Shown in pieces: positions 58,407 through 64,000 of a stretch of DNA of 64,000 nucleotides (position 1 is the first letter of the stretch; each line of letters begins with the position of its first letter). The notes below the pieces were generated by a model. It was given only the letters and a program-made list of their open reading frames with translations, did not search any database and was not told the origin of the DNA. This DNA is from Macrothele yani (Eukaryota > Arthropoda > Arachnida > Araneae > Macrothelidae): positions 167,120,709 through 167,184,708 of the forward strand of contig CM076997.1 in NCBI GenBank assembly GCA_039090855.1. Direction: 5' to 3'. A program made the translations under genes and the position numbers.

Positions 58407-59833
58407 CACTGACGGAAAAAAAATCCCAAAACCACGAAAAAATAGTTGTAGAGGAATGAAATGGCGGCAATACATTTGTATAGGTAACATATTTAATCGA
58501 TTAAGGTTTCAAGATCACAGCTTATTGTAAGCGCGAGAAGAGCCATTTTAAATGTGAAATGCTGGTACATTAATAACCGGTGTAACCGCCAGAATGTTGA
58601 ATGCAAGCACGCAAACGTTCATGCATTGTGTCGTATAGGTGCTGGATGTCAGTTTGTGGGATGGAGTTCCATGCCTGTTGCACTTGGTCGGTCAATACAG
58701 GGACGGTTAATGCTGGTTGTGGGTTACGCTAGTGTTGTCGTCCAATGATGTCATATACGTGCTCGATTGGTGAAAAATCTGGTGATCTAGCAGGCCACGG
58801 CAACATGTTGACACTCTGTAGAGCATGTTGGGTTACAACAGCGGTATGCGGGCGGGCGTTATCCTGTTGGAAAACACCCCCTGGAATGCTGTTCATGAAT
58901 GGCAGCACAACAGGTTGAATCACCAGACCGACGTACAACTGTGCCGTCAGGGTGCGTGGGATAACCACGAGAGTGCTCCTGCTGTCATAGGAAATTGCTC
59001 CCCAGACCATAACTCCAGGTGTAGGTCCAGTGTGTCTCAGCCGTAGACAGGCTGGTTGCAGGTGCTCACCTGGCCTCCTTCTAACCAACACACGGCCATC
59101 ACTGGCACCCAGGCAGAACCGGCTTTCATCAGAAAACACAACAGATCTCCACTCCGTCCTCCAATGAGCTCTAGCTTGACACCACTGCCGTCGCAAACGG
59201 CAGTGGTTTAGAGTAAGTGGAATGCACGCTACAGGGTGTCTGGCTCGGAACTGTCCCTTAAGTAACCGATTTTTAACAGTTCGTTGTGTCACTGTGGTGG
59301 TAACTGCAGCTCGAATTACTGCCGCAGACGCATTACGATGCGCCACGGCCATACGCCGTACACGGCGGTTTCCCCTTTCAGTAGTGCCACGTGGCCGGCC
59401 GGAACACAGTCTTCTTGATGCAGTACCTTCCCTTGACCACCGCTGCCAACAATCATTCACCGTGGCTACATTCCTGCCAAGTCGTTCTGCAATATTGCGG
59501 AAAGAAAATCCACCTTCTCGTAGCCCTATTACACGACCTTGTTCAAACTCTGTGAGCTGTTGATAATGGCTTCTTCGTCTTCTTAAAGGCATTCTTGACT
59601 AACATCAACACCCTACGTCGAATCTCAACTATAACTAACGCTCACGAACGTTACTGCGCGTATTTACAGCAAACCTGCTTTGCATGTTCCGAGGGGCGCT
59701 ACTAGCGCCACACGTATGCGCCGATCGCGAAATTTGCATAGACGTCATCTTACAAATGTACTCTCACCGCCTACCAACTGTCGTTTATCAAACACAACCC
59801 CTTCTTGGTGTTGGGATTTTTTCCCCGTCAGTG
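58407..59833 (-). mobile_element. Tc1-like element, nearly intact (family A, D-32-E)
   Basis: A 1427-bp element preceded by TA. The left end CACTGACGGAAAAAAAATCC and right end GGATTTTTTCCCCGTCAGTG are terminal inverted repeats, the same as those of the deleted copy at 5254-6181. The right flank reads AATATA, so the right TA copy is altered. It contains one transposase gene on the minus strand. Confidence 0.93.
58729..59592 (-). CDS. Tc1-like transposase (family A), C-terminus frameshifted
   Basis: A 287-residue open frame of a cut-and-paste transposase that would bind the element's inverted repeats and insert at TA. Residues 1-110 hold the paired-like DNA-binding region: LTEFEQGRVIGLREGGFSFR, AERLGRNVATVNDCWQRW, then the GRPRGTT linker. 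The catalytic triad is Asp155 (VFSDESRF), Asp244 (FQQDNARPHT) and Glu277 (SPIEHVYD). The frame ends in IIGRQH; a frame change at about 58735 leads to about 45 more C-terminal residues (TDIQHLYDTMHERL, QHSGGYTGY) seen in the related copy at 5416-5649. The Met at 59592 matches the MPLRR start of the copy at 7907. Almost intact, so of recent origin, but probably inactive as it stands. Confidence 0.88.
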   Translation of the reverse strand: MPLRRRRSHYQQLTEFEQGRVIGLREGGFSFRNIAERLGRNVATVNDCWQRWSREGTASRRLCSGRPRGTTERGNRRVRRMAVAHRNASAAVIRAAVTTTVTQRTVKNRLLKGQFRARHPVACIPLTLNHCRLRRQWCQARAHWRTEWRSVVFSDESRFCLGASDGRVLVRRRPGEHLQPACLRLRHTGPTPGVMVWGAISYDSRSTLVVIPRTLTAQLYVGLVIQPVVLPFMNSIPGGVFQQDNARPHTAVVTQHALQSVNMLPWPARSPDFSPIEHVYDIIGRQH

Positions 59834-59841
59834 AATATATA

Positions 59842-60080
59842 TAGTCAATAAAAGCCATGCATAATGGAAGTTCATATTCTCTTGTTCTTTCAATTAGTTG
59901 TGTCAGTACATGGAAAGAACAAAGAATATGAACTCCCATTATGCATGACTTTTCTTTCATAGTCAATAAAAGCCATGCATAATGGGAGTTCATATTCTCT
60001 TGTTCTTTCCATGTACTGAGACAACTAATTGAAAGTACAAGAGAATATGAACTCCCATTATGAATGGCTTTTATTGACTA
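59842..60080. repeat. Nested inverted repeats of an RT segment
   Basis: The outer pair is 59842-59905 with 60018-60080; the inner pair is 59911-59950 with 59972-60012. All four arms are the RTE motif-A region (CCATGCATAATGGGAGTTCA / TGAACTCCCATTATG). The block could fold into one long hairpin with an inner hairpin. Confidence 0.88.
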
Positions 60081-61133
60081 TGAAAAGGCCTTCGATTCCG
60101 TGAAAACATCAGCAGTAACAATGGTTTTGAAATCCTGCGGTATTGAAGATGCACACATTAGCATTATTAATAACATCTATGAATATGAAAATGCATGTGC
60201 AAAGGTTCGGATATTTGAGGATACAGTACTAATAAGAATTGGAAAGGAAGTGAGACAAGTGACACCATATTTCCTAAGCTCTTTAACGCCACATTGCAAA
60301 ATGTCTTTCAATCATTGAACTGGGAAAACAAAGGGATAAAGATTAATGGAGATTACTTAACTCACCTTCGTTTTGCTGATGACGTAGTCATCTTTGCAAC
60401 TACCCCTTCAGAGCTGCAGAGTATGATCTAATATCTTGCTGACAAGAGTAAAGAAGTGGGATTAAAAATGAACTTTCAGAAAACAAAAGTTATGTACAAT
60501 GCTTTTACAAGAAATGCAGTTTTATCGATTGATGGAGAAAAGCTTGAGACAACCATTACCTACATTTATCTTGGGCAGCAGATATCAAGTGAGGGCCACA
60601 TTGATGAAGAAATTAATCGGCGTATAATACTTGGATGGAGAGCTTTTGGAAGAAACAGTACAATTTTTAAGAGCAGTATGCCGTTATGTCTTAAAAGAAA
60701 AGTGTTTAATTAATGCATCTTGCCAGCGCTTACGTATGGAGCAGAGACATGAACCTTCACTAAAAAAGACATACAAAGACTGCGGACAACTCAAATAGCA
60801 TGGAGAGATGCATGCTTGGTGTAACCAGGAAACATAAGAATAGGAACTTGTGGATAAGAAAAATTACAGGTGTGGACTACGTCATGACCAGTGTGAAATC
60901 ACTTAAATGGCAAAGGGCTGGACATGTTGCCAGAAGAACGGACCACCGATGGACAACCGAAATTTTAGACTGGATTCCAAGGGACAGGAAAAGATCCAGA
61001 AGGAGACTCCATGGGAGATGGGTCGATGAAATCCGGAAGCATGCTGGAGAGACGTGGAGGACACAGGCTCAAGAAAGACAATTGTGGAAGAAATTTGGGG
61101 AGACCTTCATCCAGTAGTGGATTGAGAATAGTT

Positions 61134-61157
61134 GATGATGATGATGATGATGATGAT
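61134..61157 (+). repeat. (GAT)n tail of an RTE fragment
   Basis: Trinucleotide run GATGATGATGATGATGATGA directly after the LINE's coding end; the same tail occurs as CAT repeats at 12779 and 28760 on the other strand. Confidence 0.9.
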
Positions 61158-61159
61158 AT

Positions 61160-61505
61160 AACAATAATAAATAACAACCTAAACAAACCAACAAACCCGA
61201 CCTCTACTTCCCCAAAATTCAACACAAAACTTAAAATTTCAAAAATGACAAGGCTCCCTACTTTTCAAACCTGAAATACAAAAGTACAAATAAAAACATT
61301 AATCACATGCGTCAACTAAAACAATCAAGCAACCCAGACCATTTAGTTGATGCATGTGATTAATGTTTTTATATGTACTTTTGTATTTCAGGTTTGAAAA
61401 GTAGGGAGTTTCGTCATTTTTGAAATTTTAAGTTTTGTGTTGAATTTTGGGGAAGTAGAGGTCGGGGTTGTCGGTCTGTTTAGGGTGTTATTTATTATTA
61501 TATTA
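61160..61505. repeat. Fold-back repeat, ~150-bp arms
   Basis: Arms about 61162-61318 and 61346-61505 are near-perfect inverted copies around a 25-30-bp loop (ACAATCAAGCAACCCAGACC). Matching pieces include CAACACAAAACTTAAAATTT, TTTCAAACCTGAAATACAAA and CATTAATCACATGC. It starts right at the (GAT)n tail of the RTE fragment and ends about 50 bp before the Tc1 element at 61558. Confidence 0.88.
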
Positions 61506-61557
61506 TCTTCTTCTAGTGTACGCAGCTGCAAAGCGCAGCACTGAAATTGATATTGTA

Positions 61558-62775
61558 CACTGAAGAGCAATTGAATCAGAGATACCTGTCTAGTAACGTG
61601 TAGCACCACCTTTCGCCCTGATGACGGCGGCGATTTGTCTCTGCATGGACTCGACAAGACACCGGAAGCGTTGGTAAGCCATGCGGATCCACGACCCCTG
61701 AACAAGCTCCCACAGTTCACGAAGATTTCATGGAGGGGGTCTGAGCCTAGAACATCTCTCTCGATGGCATCCCAAATGTGCTCGATGGGATTGAGGTCAG
61801 GTGACCTAGCTGGCCAAGATAGCGAGGTCACGTCGGTGGAGTGTTCATCCAACCATTCGGATACAATTCGGGAGCGATGGCACGATGCATTGTCTTGTTC
61901 CAGGATGAGGTCCCCAGTGGGATGTTGAAGACGCACAAACGGGAGCAAATGGTCGTCCAGGATATCCTGGTAACGTTGACCAGTGAGCGAGGATGTCACA
62001 CGTACTAGGGGTCCCATTTTAGTCCATGTAAACAGTCCCCAGACGAGAATTACACCCCCACTAGCTTGAAGAGTACCCTGCTGGCAAGAAGGATGCATCG
62101 CTTCATGTGGTTTGCGCCGTACACGTATCCTGCCATCCGCATGTACCAACGTGAATCTCGACTCATCAGTCCAGGCAACATTTTCCACATGTGTAGGGTC
62201 CAGTGGCAATGTTCCCGCACCCATGCTAATCTTGGCAACCTGTGATGTGCGGTCATCAGTGGTACCCTCGTGGGACGATGGCTTCTGTACCCCATAGCGA
62301 GGAGATGGTTCTGGATGGTGTGGCTGTTTACACGTTTTTGTGAACCAGCGTTAAATTGTCGAAAGATTTCTTGCACCGTGGCCCATCTATCCGCTGTTAC
62401 AATGCGAGCTAGCAGACGATGACCCCGCTCATCTACACGCTGTTGTCCACGGCAGTTGGCCCTTGCAGGAATGGTTTTACTGGGTTCAATGTACTCACGG
62501 TGCACCCGTGACACAGTGGCTCGTGAAAAACCCAGTGCCTGTACGACTTCCGAGATGGAGTGACCCATTCGTCGGGCCCCAACAATTTGCCCACGATCAA
62601 ATGCGCTTAGATCCTTCGTCTTACCAATACTGCGTCAGTCTCTTACTGATTCCCGTCGCATCACTCCTTATATTGTCGGATCGCTGCATAGGTCATGTCG
62701 TTTCCCTTTACAGGGCTGCCCACAGCGCCACATTTGCATAACGCCAGCTGTCTCTAATTCAATTGCTCTTCAGTG
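61558..62775 (-). mobile_element. Tc1-like element, D-36-E spacing
   Basis: A 1218-bp element with TA on both sides (61556-61557 and 62776-62777). Ends are CACTGAAGAGCAATTGAATC and (reverse complement) CACTGAAGAGCAATTGAATT, almost identical. It contains one frameshifted transposase gene on the minus strand. Its left end abuts a fold-back repeat (61160-61505). Confidence 0.93.
61600..62568 (-). pseudogene. Tc1-like transposase, one frameshift
   Basis: Two overlapping minus-strand frames make up one transposase. The N-terminal piece (62050-62568) gives MGHSISEVVQALGFSRATVS (helix-turn-helix), CRGQQRVDERGHRLLARIV, HTIQNHLLAMGYRSHRPTRV and REHCHWTLHMWK. After a frame change at about 62185 the second frame gives VAWTDESRFTLVHADGRIRV (first Asp), GDLILEQDNASCHRSRIV (second Asp) and ARSPDLNPIEHIWDAIER (Glu). 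There are 36 residues between the second Asp and the Glu. The coding part ends near 61600; the open frame continues past the element's end only by chance into the fold-back repeat. One indel is the main visible lesion. Confidence 0.87.
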
Positions 62776-62859
62776 TACATATGAATATGATTTTATTTCA
62801 TTTATTTCATAACTATATTAGTTCCTTAATTTTTTATTTCCTCAATTTATTCCTCAGTT

Positions 62860-64000
62860 AAGATTTTCTAAATGTAGTGACGGTAGATGCAAGACTTGCT
62901 GTTGTGCTCATTCTTCCAATCTTGGTGAAGATCATTCGCCTATCTTTTGTAAAGCTGTCAATTGTGTTTATTTGATTACTTGCGAAACCTGTCAATGTGG
63001 ATATGTTGGCCAGAGCAGTAATTTATTACACATCCGTATAAATGGTCATAGATCTGATATAAGAACCTTTAAAAGGAAATCTGATCGGGAGGTTCAACAT
63101 TTTTAATCTCACGATTTCAGCAATATTTCCATTAGAATTTTGTTCGTTGAGTCCGTTTTGGAGAACAGGTTTATTACTGGAGAACCTGTGATACAGTTTG
63201 AAACTCTCTTTCCATATGGGTTCAACGAACTATTCAATGGTAAACAGTTAAACCAGGAGACTTGTGTCTATCATAAATTCAAATTTAAACCATTTATTGT
63301 TTCCCATGAAAAACGGAGGGGGAGGAGAGGCAGTGGAAGAAACTCATGTGTCCAGGTGAGATTTGATGAACTGGTACAGGAACTTGATTGTTCCGAGGGT
63401 TACTTCGTTAACCGTTGCCGATCCAGAATCTTCGCCCTGAACAACAAAAAATCGGGGTTCTTGATTAGTAGTTTCGGAACTATGTATTTAGCTCTGAACA
63501 CATTAGAATTCTGATTGGCGAACTTCTTGAGTAGCGTCTTTCTAACTTTCGTTCTAAGATCTCGGGGGCTCACCTTGTCAGGAAGTATTGCGTAATTAAT
63601 TTTTGCCATGAGGCAATTGACTACATTGGTTTAAAGTCAATTCACATTTGGATTCATTTCCCCTTAGAAATGAGGTAAAATTGGTGACCTGCTATCGTTA
63701 TTAAAAACCGCTTGGTCGCCGAATTTTCAATTACAGACAAACCGTTACAAATCTCAAAGCCTTAAACAATAAAGAGGATGACAACTGTCACTGTCATTCC
63801 GACAGATTTAGTAAATTCGTCGATCCTCACCATGGTCATGCTGTTACTGGTGACCTCGATATCGTGCCTTTTCGAGAGCTACGTTCTCTTATGTCTTTGG
63901 GCGCCAAATACAGGTTGGCACCTCGTTTCAATATGAAGACGTTTGTTTCCATTTTGCACAGTAAGTTTTTGCAATGTGATTCAAACTTTCCTATGAGTTC
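62860..64000 (+). mobile_element. Penelope-like retroelement with N-terminal GIY-YIG (Naiad-type), 5' part
   Basis: A plus-strand protein remnant in three blocks. Block 1 (62870-63103): a Cys-rich KCSDGRCKTCCCAHSS, then NCVYLITCETC, GYVGQSSNLLHIRINGHRSD, the 'VY…YVG' pair plus Arg and His of a GIY-YIG nuclease. Block 2 (63107-63514, same frame after one TAA): NRFITGEPVIQFETLFPYGF and the basic KRRGRRGSGR. Block 3 (about 63530-64000, other frames): GAHLVRKYCVINF, IFNYRQTVTNLKALN, CHCHSDRFSKFVDPHHGHAV and TGDLDIVPFRELRSLMSLGA. Block 3 resembles the segment preceding the RT in invertebrate Penelope-like elements with a GIY-YIG placed upstream. The RT itself would lie past 64000. Family assignment is from memory of these motifs. 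Confidence 0.72.

Larger units (their letters stand above)
59842..61157 (+). mobile_element. RTE fragment with rearranged 5' end
   Basis: The 3' half of an RTE element on the plus strand. From about 60018 it reads colinearly: motif A (AFIDYEKAFDSVKTSAVTM, 60064-60318), motif C as RFADDVVIFATTPSELQ near 60370-60420, MGLKMNFQKTKVMYNAF and LGQQISSEGHIDEEINRR (60456-60713), and the C-terminus WAGHVARRTDHRW to a stop at about 61115, then a (GAT)n tail to 61157. It has frameshifts. Upstream, 59842-60017 contains three further partial copies of the motif-A region in alternating orientation. Its left edge is next to the right end of the Tc1 element at 58407-59833. Confidence 0.85.

Noticed and set aside
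1..64000. CRISPR arrays, bacterial operons, riboswitches
   Set aside because: The window is eukaryotic; periodic repeats found (41, 96, 146, 150, 175 bp) lack the repeat-spacer pattern and there are no bacterial gene features.

Overview
This is a eukaryotic, arthropod-type genomic window. The best-supported host coding sequence is one gene on the minus strand, seen as three short exons with consensus splice sites and large introns. Almost everything else is transposable-element sequence. The exons match the Dscam family (Down syndrome cell adhesion molecule). They encode the second half of a fibronectin type III (FN3) domain (30151-30336), a complete FN3 domain (22447-22731) and a linker plus transmembrane segment plus Arg-rich stop-transfer (11290-11472). 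All six exon ends are phase 1. Introns are 7.4 and 11.0 kb. Dscam with membrane-proximal FN3 domains, RTE-like LINEs with (GAT)n tails, abundant Tc1/mariner, DUF4371-type hAT elements and tRNA-derived SINEs suggest an arthropod. A chelicerate is possible, but I cannot fix the species.

Layout: 1-2.9 kb RTE LINE copy 1 (minus, 3' end cut by the window edge). 3.4-8.2 kb SINE, mariner remnant, (GT)n, a deleted Tc1 element and a degraded Tc1 element. 8.9-10.6 kb SINE and a third Tc1 element. 11.3-11.5 kb transmembrane exon. 12.8-16.0 kb RTE copy 2, the fullest. 16-21.8 kb Tc1 fragments around a CAG-ended inverted-repeat element. 22-30.3 kb SINEs, Tc1 elements, fold-back hairpins, an orphan Ser/Thr-rich ORF and the two FN3 exons. 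32.3-45.3 kb is a dense nested block: a hAT-like element containing RTE copy 3, a 5.6-kb DUF4371-type hAT with 8-bp target duplications and an internal SINE, and a 3.9-kb fold-back element whose arms are built of ~146-bp repeats. 46.6-49.8 kb is a second, internally deleted hAT. 50-55.7 kb holds SINEs and local tandem duplications. 56.4-58.0 kb is a ~150-bp-period array carrying a recurring CGCCCCCTGGTGG-like motif. 58.4-62.8 kb runs: near-intact Tc1, RTE fragment with nested inverted repeats, a fold-back element, and a Tc1-like element of D-36-E spacing. 62.8-64 kb is the 5' part of a Penelope-like retroelement with its GIY-YIG domain upstream, the permuted Naiad-type order.

Nothing here forms an operon or pathway. 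The functional unit is the cell-adhesion receptor gene, and the rest is a layered insertion history readable from target duplications: SINE inside hAT, SINE inside mariner, RTE inside hAT-like. The strongest leads for something under-described are the fold-back element with a 146-bp array carrying DR1-like (GGGTCAAAGGTCA) sites, the 150-bp array with CTCF-like cores, and the permuted Penelope element. All calls are from reading sequence and supplied translations; no database search was possible.
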